Positions 18,328 through 29,821 of a stretch of DNA of 64,000 nucleotides are shown here, piece by piece. The position numbers and the translations under genes were made by a program. The notes under the pieces are model-generated. The model was not told where the DNA came from and searched no databases. It saw nothing but the letters and a program-made list of their open reading frames with translations. The number at the start of each line of letters is the position of its first letter. Within the stretch, counting starts at the first letter, position 1. This stretch comes from Leptotrichia sp. HSP-536 (lineage in GTDB: Bacteria; Fusobacteriota; Fusobacteriia; Fusobacteriales; Leptotrichiaceae), in contig NZ_CP165647.1 of the NCBI RefSeq assembly GCF_041199985.1, positions 744,001 to 808,000 of the forward strand, given 5' to 3'.

Positions 18328-19803
18328 ATGAGTCAAAAAGACAAGATTGTAATTTCTGAAGGGTTAACTTTTGATGATGTGCTATTAATTCCGCAAGCAT
18401 CAAGCGTGGTTCCGCACCAAGTATTGCTAAAGACGAATTTGACTAAAAAATTAGTTTTAAACATACCGATATTAAGTGCTGCAATGGACACAGTTACAGA
18501 ATCAAAACTTGCAATTGCACTTGCAAGAGAAGGTGGAATTGGATTTATTCACAAAAATATGACTATTGAAAGACAAGCTGAAGAAGTATCGAAGGTAAAA
18601 AGATATGAGAGCGGTATGATTACAAATCCGATTACACTGAAGGAAGACGCTATTTTAAAAGATGCAAATGACTTAATGAAAACTTATAAGGTTTCGGGAC
18701 TTCCTGTGGTTGATGATGAAGGAAATTTAAAGGGAATAATTACTAATCGTGATTTAAAATACAGGGAAGATTTATCATCAAAAGTTGTAGATATTATGAC
18801 AAAGGACAATTTGGTGACAGCACCAGTTGGAACTACTTTAGAAGGTGCAAAATCTATTCTTTTGGAAAATAGAATTGAAAAATTGCCAATTGTTGAAGGT
18901 ACTAAATTAAAAGGTTTAATTACAATTAAAGATATTGACAATGTTATAAATTATCCGAATGCTGCAAAAGATGAGCAAGGTAGACTTAGAGTTGGAGCAG
19001 GAGTTGGAGTCGGAACTGATACAGTGAGAAGAGTTGCAGCTTTAGTAGAGGCTGGGGTTGATATTATTGCTGTTGATTCGGCTCACGGACATTCAATAGG
19101 AGTTATTAACAAAATAAAGGAAATTAGGGCAGCTTTCCCTGATTTAGACATTATTGGAGGAAATATCGTAACTCCAGAAGCAGCAACAGACTTGATAGAA
19201 GCAGGAGTAAATGCTGTAAAAGTTGGAGTAGGGCCTGGTTCAATCTGTACGACTAGGGTTGTATCAGGAGTTGGAGTGCCACAAATTACAGCTGTAATGA
19301 ATATTGCAGAAGTTTGTAAAGATAAAGGAATTGGACTTATTGCCGATGGCGGGATAAAATTATCTGGAGATGTTGTAAAAGCTATTGCAGCTGGAGCAGA
19401 CTGTGTTATGCTTGGAGGAATGCTTGCGGGAACTGATGAAGCACCAGGAGAAGAAATTTTGTATAATGGAAGAAAATTTAAGACTTATGCAGGAATGGGT
19501 TCACTTGCGGCAATGAAGAGAGGAAGCAGCGACAGATATTTTCAGCTTGAAGCAGCGACAGAAAAATTAGTTCCGGAAGGAATTGAATCGATGGTTCCGC
19601 ATAAAGGTGCATTAAAAGATACAGTTTATCAAATTTGCGGTGGACTTCGTTCTGGAATGGGATACTGCGGAACAGCTACAATTAAAGAGTTAAAAGAAAA
19701 TGGGAAATTTGTAAAAATAACAGGAGCAGGTCTAAAGGAAAGCCATCCGCACGATGTTATAATCACAAAGGAAGCGCCTAATTATAATAATTCAAATAAT
19801 TAA
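18328..19803 (+). CDS. guaB: Inosine-5'-monophosphate dehydrogenase
   Basis: A 491-residue enzyme that oxidises IMP to XMP with NAD, the committed step to GMP. LTFDDVLLIP opens the barrel, two CBS domains fill about residues 90-200 (ITLKEDAILKDANDLM and MTKDNLVTAPVGTTLEGAK), and GVGPGSICTTRVVSGVG holds the catalytic Cys. GGMLAGTDEAPGE and the flap with DRYF follow. The ATG at 18328 is set by TAAGGAGGAT 8 bases upstream. A ribosome site lies 22 bp after the stop for the next gene, which may be cotranscribed. Confidence 0.97.
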   Translation: MSQKDKIVISEGLTFDDVLLIPQASSVVPHQVLLKTNLTKKLVLNIPILSAAMDTVTESKLAIALAREGGIGFIHKNMTIERQAEEVSKVKRYESGMITNPITLKEDAILKDANDLMKTYKVSGLPVVDDEGNLKGIITNRDLKYREDLSSKVVDIMTKDNLVTAPVGTTLEGAKSILLENRIEKLPIVEGTKLKGLITIKDIDNVINYPNAAKDEQGRLRVGAGVGVGTDTVRRVAALVEAGVDIIAVDSAHGHSIGVINKIKEIRAAFPDLDIIGGNIVTPEAATDLIEAGVNAVKVGVGPGSICTTRVVSGVGVPQITAVMNIAEVCKDKGIGLIADGGIKLSGDVVKAIAAGADCVMLGGMLAGTDEAPGEEILYNGRKFKTYAGMGSLAAMKRGSSDRYFQLEAATEKLVPEGIESMVPHKGALKDTVYQICGGLRSGMGYCGTATIKELKENGKFVKITGAGLKESHPHDVIITKEAPNYNNSNN

Positions 19804-19825
19804 TAGAATTATCGAGAGGGAGAGA

Positions 19826-20411
19826 ATGAATAAAGTAGGGAAAATAATATTTTTACTGGTGTTGGTATTTGGAATAACTGTTTTATCGTATTCCTATGAA
19901 GATTATTATCAAAAAATCTATACTGTAAAAGTTTCTAAAAATGATATATTTAAAGCTATAAATGCTACCGAAAAACAGCAAAAAAATTATCAAAAATATT
20001 TGATGAGTATCAGAAAAAGCAGAAGGAGTCGAAAAAGAATTAATACAGTTTGAACAAAAAAAAGTTAAAATTGGTAAAATTGAAGAAGAAAGATACAAAG
20101 CGATTGCAAAAATTTTATCAAATGAACAGTTGGAAGCATATAATTCCTATATAAATTCACAAAAGGCACTATTTAATGAAAAAAATGAGAAAATCAAAAA
20201 CTTTGTGGATAATATGAATTTATCAAATAAGCAAAAATCACAAATTTTAAAATACGAGAGAGATTTTAAGCGTGAAGTTGGCAAATTGAAGGATCAAAAA
20301 CTGACAGAAGAAAATTTTGCTGCGAAATATCATGAATTAAGGCAGGAGCGAAATGCAAAAATGCGTACAGTTTTACTTGATGATCAGATAGAATTGATAG
20401 AAAGTTTTTAG
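19826..20411 (+). pseudogene. Small exported coiled protein, broken by two frameshifts
   Basis: A signal peptide (about 22 residues, ending VLSYS) is followed by a Lys/Glu/Gln-rich helical protein. The first frame ends at 20053 as a nonsense basic tail. Adding one T in the run at 19999-20001 and one A in the run at 20032-20036 gives one continuous reading: NATEKQQKNYQKYF, DEYQKKQKESKKELIQFEQK, then on to a stop at 20411 (about 195 residues). The helical pattern with LSNEQLEAYNS and LSNKQKSQILKYE resembles Spy/CpxP-type periplasmic proteins, but that is only an impression. Both lesions are missing bases in homopolymers, so sequencing error is possible. Confidence 0.7.
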
Positions 20412-20415
20412 AGTA

Positions 20416-20445
20416 TTGACAAAAGTTATAAAAAAATGTTAAAAT
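20416..20445 (+). promoter_or_regulatory. Strong promoter of rpsB
   Basis: TTGACA (20416-20421), 18-nt spacer and extended -10 TGTTAAAAT (TAAAAT 20440-20445). It begins 4 bases after the preceding reading frame ends. Confidence 0.8.
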
Positions 20446-20458
20446 ACAACGATTAATC

Positions 20459-20499
20459 ACACTTTGTATTATTTGAAGATAGGGTGTTGCAATTTTTTT
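20459..20499 (+). promoter_or_regulatory. Terminator-like hairpin in the rpsB leader
   Basis: The roughly 185-base leader of rpsB starts with a stem (20459-20465 with 20481-20487, two G-U pairs), then TGCAA and seven T. This could be an attenuator or a ribosomal-protein leader for autoregulation by S2; I cannot match it to a known leader family. Confidence 0.4.
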
Positions 20500-20631
20500 A
20501 TAATTTATTTTTGAAAATTTTTTTATTTACTAAAATTAAAAAAATTGATTAAAATAAAAAGTGAAAATTACAATCTGTCTTTTAAAGAAAAGTGGGAGAA
20601 AAACCAAAAAAAATTTAGGAGGAAAAAAGTA

Positions 20632-21417
20632 ATGGCAGTTATTACAATGAAACAATTATTAGAAGTAGGAGCACATTTTGGACATCAGGCAAAAAGATGG
20701 AACCCTAAAATGAAACCTTATATTTTTACAGAAAGAAACGGAATCCACATCTTGGATTTACACCAAACTTTAGGAGCAACTGAAGCAGCTTACGAATTTG
20801 TAAGACAAATTTCTGAAGAAGGTGGGAAAGTATTATTCGTAGGAACTAAAAAACAAGCTCAGGAAGCTATTAAAGAAGAAGCAGAAAGAGCTGGAGGATT
20901 TTATGTAAACAACAGATGGTTAGGTGGACTTTTAACTAACTTGAACACAATTAAAACAAGAGTAAAAAGATTAAAAGACTTAGAAGAAATGGATGCTGAC
21001 GGAACTTTAGACGAAGCATACACTAAAAAAGAAGCTGGATTATTAAGAAAAGAAATGGCAAAACTTTCTAAAAACCTTGGTGGAATTAAAGAAATGAACA
21101 CTTTACCAGCTGCATTATTCGTAGTTGACATCAAAAAAGAATTCTTAGCATTAGAAGAAGCTAAAAAATTAGGAATTCCTGTAATCGCATTAATCGATAC
21201 AAACGTAGATCCTGATTTAGTAACTTATAAGATTCCAGCAAACGATGACGCTATAAGATCAGTAAAATTATTTGCGCAAGTTATTGCAAATGCTGCAATT
21301 GAAGGAAACGGTGGAATTGAAAATGTTGTTGAAGGAGCAGAAGTAGAAGTTCCTGCAAACGAAGAAATCGTTGAAGAAGTAGTAGAAGAAGTTATCGAAG
21401 AAACTACAGAAGCGTAA
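20632..21417 (+). CDS. rpsB: 30S ribosomal protein S2
   Basis: A 261-residue S2, a late-binding small-subunit protein that also recruits S1. [20 protein letters not shown] at the start, [39 protein letters not shown] and [10 protein letters not shown] are all diagnostic. The C-terminal tail is Glu/Val-rich. The ATG at 20632 has AGGAGG 10-15 bases upstream. In most bacteria tsf follows directly; here three unrelated genes lie between. Confidence 0.98.
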   Translation: MAVITMKQLLEVGAHFGHQAKRWNPKMKPYIFTERNGIHILDLHQTLGATEAAYEFVRQISEEGGKVLFVGTKKQAQEAIKEEAERAGGFYVNNRWLGGLLTNLNTIKTRVKRLKDLEEMDADGTLDEAYTKKEAGLLRKEMAKLSKNLGGIKEMNTLPAALFVVDIKKEFLALEEAKKLGIPVIALIDTNVDPDLVTYKIPANDDAIRSVKLFAQVIANAAIEGNGGIENVVEGAEVEVPANEEIVEEVVEEVIEETTEA

Positions 21418-21454
21418 TTTAAAAATATAATCCCAAAAATTAAATAAAAATAAT

Positions 21455-21475
21455 AGGGGAATAAGCCATTCCCCT
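21455..21475 (+). terminator. Hairpin after rpsB
   Basis: AGGGGAAT-AAGCC-ATTCCCCT makes a perfect 8-bp stem. No T-tract follows, so it may be a processing or stability element rather than a true terminator. Confidence 0.5.
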
Positions 21476-21569
21476 GTTCTCATAAATAAAAATAGCAATT
21501 AAAAAATTAAAAGAATAAACTCATATTTCATATTGGTCAAGAAATAAAAAAGAAAAAGGATGGAAAATT

Positions 21570-22505
21570 ATGAAAAAAGTTTTAATCGGATTATTTTTAG
21601 TGGCAAGTTTAAGTGTTTTGGGTGAAAAAAGAGTAGAAAATGCTAAAAGTAAACAAAATTATAGGATAAGTATTGATAGTAATTATTATGCAGTAGATGG
21701 TAGTCTTATGACTATGTATTCAAAAGAAAAAGTTGATTTTAAAAATAAATATCTTGCAGCAGAGAAAAAAGATGATACGAAAAAAATTATTGAATTGTTA
21801 AAAAAATATGTTGAAAAATATCCAGATGATGCTTTTGCTTATGAACTGATAGGTACAAAATATTCAATATTAATGAATTCTAAAGAAGCAGAGAAATATT
21901 ACTTAAAAGCTATAGAATTAGGAGATAATATTGATACAGGCTTATATTCTTTAGCTCTTTTATATAATGATGATGATGCTTTAAAGTCACTTCATCTTAC
22001 TCCTAATGAAGAAAAGGAAAAACTAAAAATTAGAGATAAATATAAAAAGGAGCTTTCAAACACAAGTTTTACATATGAAAGTCTTAAAGACCTTCGAAAT
22101 CATAAGATATCAGCATTAATTGGTAATGCGTATTCAATATATAAATTAGCCATTTATTATAGCAGTACAGAAGATTATAAATTATCAGAAAAATATGCAA
22201 AAGAATTTTTAGAATTTGATAAGGAAAATATAGAGATTTTAAACATTCTAAGCAACGCATACATTGCTCAGAAAAAATATGCAGAATCTGAAAAACTATT
22301 TTTACCACTCGCTCAAAAAGGAATGATGCAGGCACAATACCTTTTAGCACTTGGATATTATCACGCTGGGAATCTTAAGGAAGCAGAAAAATGGGCTAAA
22401 AAGACGTTCGAAAAACCTGAAAGAAAACAGTCAGATGATATTGAAGCAGCGAAAGAATTGCTGAATCGAATAAATTCAAAATTAAAAGAATTAAATAAAA
22501 AATAA
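21570..22505 (+). CDS. Exported TPR/Sel1-like repeat protein, copy 1
   Basis: A 311-residue protein with a signal peptide of about 18 residues (MKKVLIGLFLVASLSVLG) and tetratricopeptide-like helix pairs: DDAFAYELIGTKYS with EAEKYYLKAIELGD, then AYIAQKKYAESEKLFLPLAQ and LALGYYHAGNLKEAEKWAKK. Such proteins act as periplasmic scaffolds; a partner is not evident. It is the first of three tandem paralogs between rpsB and tsf, and 5 bp separates its stop from the spacer to copy 2. AAAAAGGATGG precedes the start. The LSVLG end lacks a lipobox Cys. Confidence 0.85.
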   Translation: MKKVLIGLFLVASLSVLGEKRVENAKSKQNYRISIDSNYYAVDGSLMTMYSKEKVDFKNKYLAAEKKDDTKKIIELLKKYVEKYPDDAFAYELIGTKYSILMNSKEAEKYYLKAIELGDNIDTGLYSLALLYNDDDALKSLHLTPNEEKEKLKIRDKYKKELSNTSFTYESLKDLRNHKISALIGNAYSIYKLAIYYSSTEDYKLSEKYAKEFLEFDKENIEILNILSNAYIAQKKYAESEKLFLPLAQKGMMQAQYLLALGYYHAGNLKEAEKWAKKTFEKPERKQSDDIEAAKELLNRINSKLKELNKK

Positions 22506-22522
22506 AGGGAATGGTGAAAATT

Positions 22523-23218
22523 ATGAAAAAAGTTTTAATCGGATTATTTTTGGTAGGAAGTTTAAGTGTTTTAGGTGCAAAAAATACAAAAAAGTCTGCA
22601 AGTACTAAAAATTATACTAAAAATGTAAATAATCAATATTTTGTAGTAGATGGTAGCCTTATGGGAATGTATTCAAAAGAAAAAACAGAATTTAAAAATA
22701 AATATATGGCTTTAACTGAAAAGAAAGATAAGAAAAATCTAATTGCATTATTAAAAGAATATGTTAAAAAATATCCAAATGATGCTTACGCTTATGAGGA
22801 GATAGGAACTGATTATGGTATACTAGGTAATCAAAAAGAGGAAGAAAAGTATTATTTAAAAGCAATTGAGTTAGGAGATAATGACACGGGAGCGTACTCA
22901 CTGGCTTTATTATACAGTGATGAAGATTCTCTAAAATTATTAAATTTGACTGCTAAAGAGAAAAATGAAAAAAAGAGCATAGTAGACAAATATGAAAAGC
23001 AACTCTCAGATGCTGGTTTTACGCATGATAAACTTAAAGAACTTAGAAGCCACAAACAAATGGCATTAATTGGTAATGCTTATTCAATATACCGATTAGC
23101 AGTCCATTATTATGGTACTAAAAATTATAAGATGGCAGAAAAATACGCGAAGGATTTTTTAGAATTTGATAATAAAAATCCAGAAATTTTGAATATACTA
23201 AAAGATGTTTCAAAATAA
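22523..23218 (+). CDS. Exported TPR-like protein, copy 2 (shortened)
   Basis: A 231-residue paralog with a nearly identical signal peptide (KKVLIGLFLVGSLSVLGA) and the same central region (DDAYAYEEIGTDYGILGN, KYYLKAIELGDNDTGAYSLA). It stops after LEFDNKNPEILNILKDVSK, where copies 1 and 3 continue with two more TPR units, so it is a C-terminally truncated copy. I chose the ATG at 22523 with AAGGGA 12 bases upstream; an ATG at 22511 abuts that site. It is surely cotranscribed with copy 1. Confidence 0.82.
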   Translation: MKKVLIGLFLVGSLSVLGAKNTKKSASTKNYTKNVNNQYFVVDGSLMGMYSKEKTEFKNKYMALTEKKDKKNLIALLKEYVKKYPNDAYAYEEIGTDYGILGNQKEEEKYYLKAIELGDNDTGAYSLALLYSDEDSLKLLNLTAKEKNEKKSIVDKYEKQLSDAGFTHDKLKELRSHKQMALIGNAYSIYRLAVHYYGTKNYKMAEKYAKDFLEFDNKNPEILNILKDVSK

Positions 23219-23279
23219 TTTTTGTGAATAATAAGTTAATCATTAAGCAAAATAAAAGATAAAGAGAGTGGTGAAAACT

Positions 23280-24176
23280 ATGAAAAAATTTTTAGTTGGA
23301 CTATTTTTATTAGCAAGTTTAAGTGTTCTAGGTGCAAATGTAAATACCGAACGTAAATTAAGCACTGATAGGGAAGATAAGTTTTTAATGCTGGATGAAG
23401 TTAGTTATGTACCAGATTATGAAAAATTTATGAATACTTATGCAAAAGAAAAAGATGATTTTAGAAAAAATTTTCGAACTATGCAGGAAAAAAATGATAA
23501 TAAAGGTTTAATTGCACTAATGAAAAAATACATTGAAAAATATCCAGATGACGCTTATGCATACGAAGTTATAGGATCATTATATGTTTTAGAGAATAAT
23601 ACAAAGGAAGCTGACAAATATTTTTCAAAAGCTATTGAATTAGGTGATGATGATACTGGTAAATATTCTTTTGTTCTTTTATATGCAAATGAAAAAAAGG
23701 GAGCCAAAAGGAAACAGGCTGATAAATATTTTGAAGAATTATCAAAAGGAAGTTATTCAGAAAGAGGGCTTAAGGAACTTAGAATAAGTAAAACCGAAGC
23801 ATTGACTGGTAATGCTTATGCGATATTTAGACTAGCAGCTTTTTATTATGATTCTGAACATCCTAGACAAGCTGAAAAATATGCAAAAGAGTTTTTAGAA
23901 TTTGATAAAGAAGATTACTTTGCTATACAAATGCTATCTGGAACGTATTTGGAACAAAAAAAATATGCGGAAGCAGAGAAGTTTCTTTTACCACTTGCGA
24001 AAAAAGGAAATACACAAGCACAATGGTTTTTAGCAATGGGATATTTTGAAACTAAGAAATTTAAAGAAGCAGAAAGCTGGGCAAAAAAGGCATTAGATGG
24101 AGCTAAAAAAGAAGGTTCTTTTAGTAAACATATAGAACAATTATTAATGATGTTAGATGGAGAATTAAATAAATAA
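23280..24176 (+). CDS. Exported TPR/Sel1-like repeat protein, copy 3
   Basis: A 298-residue paralog, signal peptide KKFLVGLFLLASLSVLGA, then DDAYAYEVIGSLYVLENN, EADKYFSKAIELGDDDTG and the C-terminal units YLEQKKYAEAEKFLLPLAKK and GYFETKKFKEAESWAKKALD. It is more diverged from copies 1 and 2 than they are from each other. GAGAGTGGTG lies upstream of the ATG; a GTG at 23268 is an alternative. It ends 28 bp before tsf with no terminator, so tsf is probably read through from this unit. Confidence 0.84.
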   Translation: MKKFLVGLFLLASLSVLGANVNTERKLSTDREDKFLMLDEVSYVPDYEKFMNTYAKEKDDFRKNFRTMQEKNDNKGLIALMKKYIEKYPDDAYAYEVIGSLYVLENNTKEADKYFSKAIELGDDDTGKYSFVLLYANEKKGAKRKQADKYFEELSKGSYSERGLKELRISKTEALTGNAYAIFRLAAFYYDSEHPRQAEKYAKEFLEFDKEDYFAIQMLSGTYLEQKKYAEAEKFLLPLAKKGNTQAQWFLAMGYFETKKFKEAESWAKKALDGAKKEGSFSKHIEQLLMMLDGELNK

Positions 24177-24204
24177 AAAATTAAAAATATAGGAGGGAAA
24201 TAAA

Positions 24205-25089
24205 GTGGCAATTACAACAGCACTTATTAAAGAATTAAGAGAAAGAACAGGAGCAGGAATGCTTGACTGTAAAAAAGCTTTACAAGAAAATGACGGGGAC
24301 ATTGAAAAAGCGATTGACTGGTTAAGAGAAAAAGGGATTGCTAAGGCAGCTAAAAAATCTGGAAGAGTTGCAGCAGAAGGATTGGTATTTGCAGCAATTT
24401 CTGAAGATAGAAAAAAAGGTGCTATCTTGGAATTTAACTCTGAAACTGACTTCGTTGCTAAAAATGATGAATTCAAATCTTTTGGAGAAAAATTAGTAGC
24501 ATTGACTTTAAACCACGATTTGACAAGCGAAGATGAATTAAAAGCATTTGAACTTGAAGGAAAAACTGTTGAAACTCACTTAACAGAATTAATCGCTAAA
24601 ATTGGTGAAAATATGAATGTAAGAAGACTAAAAGTTGTTTCAACTGACGGATTTATCGAAACTTATATTCACTTAGGCGGAAAAATTGGTGTATTATTAA
24701 ATGTTAACGGAGAAGCTACTCCTGAAAATATCGAAAAAGCAAAAGGTGTTGCAATGCACATTGCGGCAATGGATCCAAAATACTTAGACAAGTCACAAGT
24801 TACAGCTGATGATTTGGAAAGAGAAAAAGAAATCGCAAGACATCAATTGGAATCAGAAGGAAAACCAGCTAATATAATTGAAAAAATATTAGAAGGAAAA
24901 ATGAGAAAATTCTACGAAGAAAACTGCTTAGTGCAACAAAAATATGTTAGAGATGACAGTTTTACTATCGAAAAATTTATTGCCCCTAGCACAATAAATT
25001 CATTTGACAGATTTAAAGTTGGAGAAGGAATTGAAAAAGAAGAAGTAGATTTTGCTGCTGAAGTAGCTGCACAAATTTCTGGGAATTAG
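24205..25089 (+). CDS. tsf: Elongation factor Ts
   Basis: A 294-residue EF-Ts that exchanges GDP for GTP on EF-Tu. The N-terminal UBA-like domain reads [20 protein letters not shown], followed by [19 protein letters not shown], the signature TDFVAKN, and the C-terminal coiled region with [15 protein letters not shown]. The start is GTG at 24205, placed by AGGAGGG. It is distant from rpsB by nearly 2.8 kb because of the three TPR genes. A strong terminator follows at once. Confidence 0.98.
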   Translation: MAITTALIKELRERTGAGMLDCKKALQENDGDIEKAIDWLREKGIAKAAKKSGRVAAEGLVFAAISEDRKKGAILEFNSETDFVAKNDEFKSFGEKLVALTLNHDLTSEDELKAFELEGKTVETHLTELIAKIGENMNVRRLKVVSTDGFIETYIHLGGKIGVLLNVNGEATPENIEKAKGVAMHIAAMDPKYLDKSQVTADDLEREKEIARHQLESEGKPANIIEKILEGKMRKFYEENCLVQQKYVRDDSFTIEKFIAPSTINSFDRFKVGEGIEKEEVDFAAEVAAQISGN

Positions 25090-25091
25090 TT

Positions 25092-25118
25092 ATAAGGGGA
25101 ATTATCCCCTTATTTTTT
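25092..25118 (+). terminator. Intrinsic terminator of tsf
   Basis: ATAAGGGGA-ATTA-TCCCCTTAT is a perfect 9-bp stem followed by six T. Confidence 0.92.
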
Positions 25119-25201
25119 CGCAAATTTTTAAATAATGAATTTTAGATAATGTATGTTTAAAAGATTTTATTTAATTTATAAAAATTATGGAGGCTCCTAT
25201 A

Positions 25202-25912
25202 ATGCTTAAATATAAAAGAATATTATTAAAACTAAGTGGAGAGGCACTTGCTGGAAATAAGGAATTTGGTTTTTCAAATGAAGTGCTGGAAAGTTTTGCA
25301 AAACAAATAAAGGATGTGCATGAAAAAGGTGTAGAAATAGCCATTGTTATCGGTGGTGGAAATATTTTTCGTGGGATAAGCGGGATGGAAAAAGGTTTTG
25401 ACAGAGTAACTGGAGATACTATGGGAATGCTTGCAACAATCATGAATGGGCTTGCATTGCAAAATTCAATTGAAAATCTGGGAGTACCGACACGTGTTAT
25501 GACAGCGCTTCAAATGCCGCAAGTTGCCGAGCTTTATATTAGACGTAAAGCAATAAGACATCTGGAAAAGGGAAGAGTCGTTATTTTTGCAGGTGGGACA
25601 AGTAATCCATATTTTACAACTGATTCTTCGGGAGCATTGAGAGCTGTGGAAATTCAGGCTGATGTGCTTGCAAAAGGGACAAAAGTTGATGGAATTTACG
25701 ATAAGGATCCGATGAAATTTGATGATGCTGTAAGATATGACACAGTAACTTTTGACGAAGCTATTTCAAAAAATCTGGGAGTAATGGATACGGCGGCACT
25801 TTCACTATGCAGGGAAAATGAAATGCCAATTGTGGTATTCAATGCTTTGGAAGAAGGAAATATACTGAAAATGGCTCAAGGCGATAATATAGGAACAACT
25901 GTAAAAAAATAA
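25202..25912 (+). CDS. pyrH: Uridylate kinase
   Basis: A 236-residue UMP kinase of the amino-acid-kinase fold that makes UDP from UMP. KRILLKLSGEALAG, IVIGGGNIFRG, DTMGMLATIMNGLAL, FAGGTSNPYFTTDS and KVDGIYDKDP are family landmarks. The ATG at 25202 is set by GGAGG at 25189-25193; an upstream in-frame ATG at 25187 overlaps that site. It is followed by frr, the usual order tsf-pyrH-frr. Confidence 0.97.
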   Translation: MLKYKRILLKLSGEALAGNKEFGFSNEVLESFAKQIKDVHEKGVEIAIVIGGGNIFRGISGMEKGFDRVTGDTMGMLATIMNGLALQNSIENLGVPTRVMTALQMPQVAELYIRRKAIRHLEKGRVVIFAGGTSNPYFTTDSSGALRAVEIQADVLAKGTKVDGIYDKDPMKFDDAVRYDTVTFDEAISKNLGVMDTAALSLCRENEMPIVVFNALEEGNILKMAQGDNIGTTVKK

Positions 25913-25972
25913 TTGAAAAAGTTTGAAATTTGTTATAAAATATTTTAATAAAAAAATAAAAAGGTGGTAAGA

Positions 25973-26530
25973 ATGTTAGACGCAATTTTAAAAGAAGTTG
26001 AAGAAAAAATGCAAAAATCTGTAGAAAATACAAAAACAAAATTTTCTCATGTAAGAGCTGGACGTGCGAGCGTTTCTATGCTTGATGGAGTAACTGTAGA
26101 AGCCTACGGTTCGCCAACTCCGCTTAACCAAGTTGGAACAGTTTCAGCTCCAGAAGCAAGATTATTGGTAATCGATCCTTGGGACAAATCATTAATTCCA
26201 GCAATTGAAAAGACTATTTTACAGGCAAACTTAGGATTTAATCCGTCAAATGATGGGAAAATCATCAGACTTGTAGTACCAGAACTTACAGAAGACCGTA
26301 GAAAAGAATATGTAAAAATGGTAAAAAAAGAAGCTGAAGAAGGAAAAGTTGCAATTAGAAACGTAAGAAAAGAAGTAAACAATAAGTTAAGAAAACTTGA
26401 AAAAGATAGCGAAATCACAGAAGATGAATTGAAATCAAGTGAAGAAAAAGTACAAAAATCAACAGATAAATTTATCGCACAAGTTGATGATGCCTTGAGT
26501 AAAAAAGAAAAAGAATTGTTGACAGTTTAA
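25973..26530 (+). CDS. frr: Ribosome recycling factor
   Basis: A 185-residue RRF, which splits post-termination ribosomes together with EF-G. KTKFSHVRAGRASVSMLDGV, VEAYGSPTPLNQVGTVSAPE and RKEYVKMVKKEAEEGKVAIR are diagnostic. AAGGTGG sets the ATG at 25973; an in-frame GTG at 25964 is inside the ribosome site. A possible separate promoter (TTGAAA at 25913, TGTTATAAA near 25931-25939) lies between pyrH and frr. Confidence 0.97.
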   Translation: MLDAILKEVEEKMQKSVENTKTKFSHVRAGRASVSMLDGVTVEAYGSPTPLNQVGTVSAPEARLLVIDPWDKSLIPAIEKTILQANLGFNPSNDGKIIRLVVPELTEDRRKEYVKMVKKEAEEGKVAIRNVRKEVNNKLRKLEKDSEITEDELKSSEEKVQKSTDKFIAQVDDALSKKEKELLTV

Positions 26531-26564
26531 TTTTTAGAAAAGAATTTATGAAGGCAATAAAAAT

Positions 26565-26612
26565 AGGGAATTATGTCTAATTTTGTTAGAATTAGAACAG
26601 TTCCCTTTTTAT
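26565..26612 (+). terminator. Intrinsic terminator of frr
   Basis: AGGGAA (26565) pairs with TTCCCT (26601-26606), with an inner stem TCTAATT/AATTAGA. A T-rich tail follows. Confidence 0.88.
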
Positions 26613-26652
26613 ATTTTAAATAATACTTGAGATTTATCTTCATTTAGAAATA

Positions 26653-27330
26653 TTATTTCCAAAATAATTTATCAAATAATGTTTTTCGAGGTGGCATTCC
26701 TTCCAGTTTAACTCCATTTTTAATCCAGTATGTTTTTTTGGAAATATCATAAAGTGGCTTGTCTGCCAAGCTATCAGAATAAAATTCTGTAATCTCATAT
26801 TCAAAATCATTTTGTTTTGCCCATTCGTTCAATTTCTTTACTTTTTCATCGCCTTTATTATTTTCCCCATCAATTTTAGCAATGAAAGTTTCCTTGTTAT
26901 CGTTTACAAAATTTGTACCAAAGACCTTGTCGTAGCCAAGTGACAATAAAAATTTTTCTATTAGAAATAATGGGCTTGCAGAAGAAACGATAACCATTTC
27001 GCATTCTTTTTTGTTTTTTTCCAGTTCGCTTTTTATCCACGGATAAATTTTATGTTTTTTTGTTTCCCAAAAATCTGCGACTAATTGTTCAATTTCTTCT
27101 CTTGAATGAGTTTCCAAAAATTCAAAATATCTTTCTTTTAATGTAGTCAAATTTATTATTTTTATTAGATAAAAAAGTAAATCCTTTGAATATTTTATTA
27201 AAAATAAAATAGATTTTAACGGATACTTTTTTAAATAAAATGTGGAAAAATTAATACCAGTTTCTCCACCATAAATTGTTCTGTCAAAGTCATAAACTAT
27301 AATATTTTTTTTTGCAATACTTTTTTTCAT
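26653..27330 (-). CDS. HAD-superfamily phosphatase (HAD-IB, SerB-like)
   Basis: A 225-residue HAD hydrolase. VYDFDRTIYGGETG supplies the DxDxT nucleophile motif, VIVSSASPLFL the second motif Ser, and FYSDSLADKPLYD the Asp pair of motif IV. The helical cap in between is typical of subclass IB (phosphoserine phosphatase relatives). It lies 73 bp downstream of fni on the same strand, after mvaK2, so a role in isoprenoid or phospholipid phosphate removal is possible but unproven. AAGGAAAGAGAG supports the start. Confidence 0.82.
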   Translation of the reverse strand: MKKSIAKKNIIVYDFDRTIYGGETGINFSTFYLKKYPLKSILFLIKYSKDLLFYLIKIINLTTLKERYFEFLETHSREEIEQLVADFWETKKHKIYPWIKSELEKNKKECEMVIVSSASPLFLIEKFLLSLGYDKVFGTNFVNDNKETFIAKIDGENNKGDEKVKKLNEWAKQNDFEYEITEFYSDSLADKPLYDISKKTYWIKNGVKLEGMPPRKTLFDKLFWK

Positions 27331-27403
27331 TAATTAACTCTCTTTCCTTAATTATATTTATTTAAGAACTTAAATATTTTAAATAAGATATTAAATAGAT
27401 TCG

Positions 27404-29487
<2,084 letters not shown>

Positions 29488-29725
29488 TTTTTTATTCAAT
29501 ATAAGTTTAAGCGATTAAGTTTATTTTTCTACAAAGATTATATCATAAAAAATCAGTATAGTAAAACCATTTGACACACAGTAAATTCTAAAGTATCTTT
29601 ATAAATTTTTAACGGAACATTTCTTGCTTTTTCTTGCTGATTCTAGTATAATTTTAACAAAAAGATAGCAAGAAGTCGTAGGCTTTCTATTAAGTGGGAC
29701 ATGAATTGCTTTTTTTGTAAAAAAA
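29488..29725. other. Intergenic region, left flank of the TnpB element
   Basis: No gene is seen. A sequence with imperfect pairing (GAAGTCGTAGGCTTTC, near 29672-29688) may be part of the left end of the TnpB element, but the boundary cannot be fixed. Confidence 0.35.
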
Positions 29726-29754
29726 TTGAAAAAAGGATACGTCTATGATACAAT
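29726..29754 (+). promoter_or_regulatory. Probable tnpB promoter
   Basis: TTGAAA (29726-29731), 17-nt spacer, extended -10 TGATACAAT (TACAAT 29749-29754). Confidence 0.55.
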
Positions 29755-29821
29755 TTTTGTATAAAATATCGAAGAGAAATAATTAAAAATAATATTCAAA
29801 ATCAAAAGGAGGTGTAATTTC

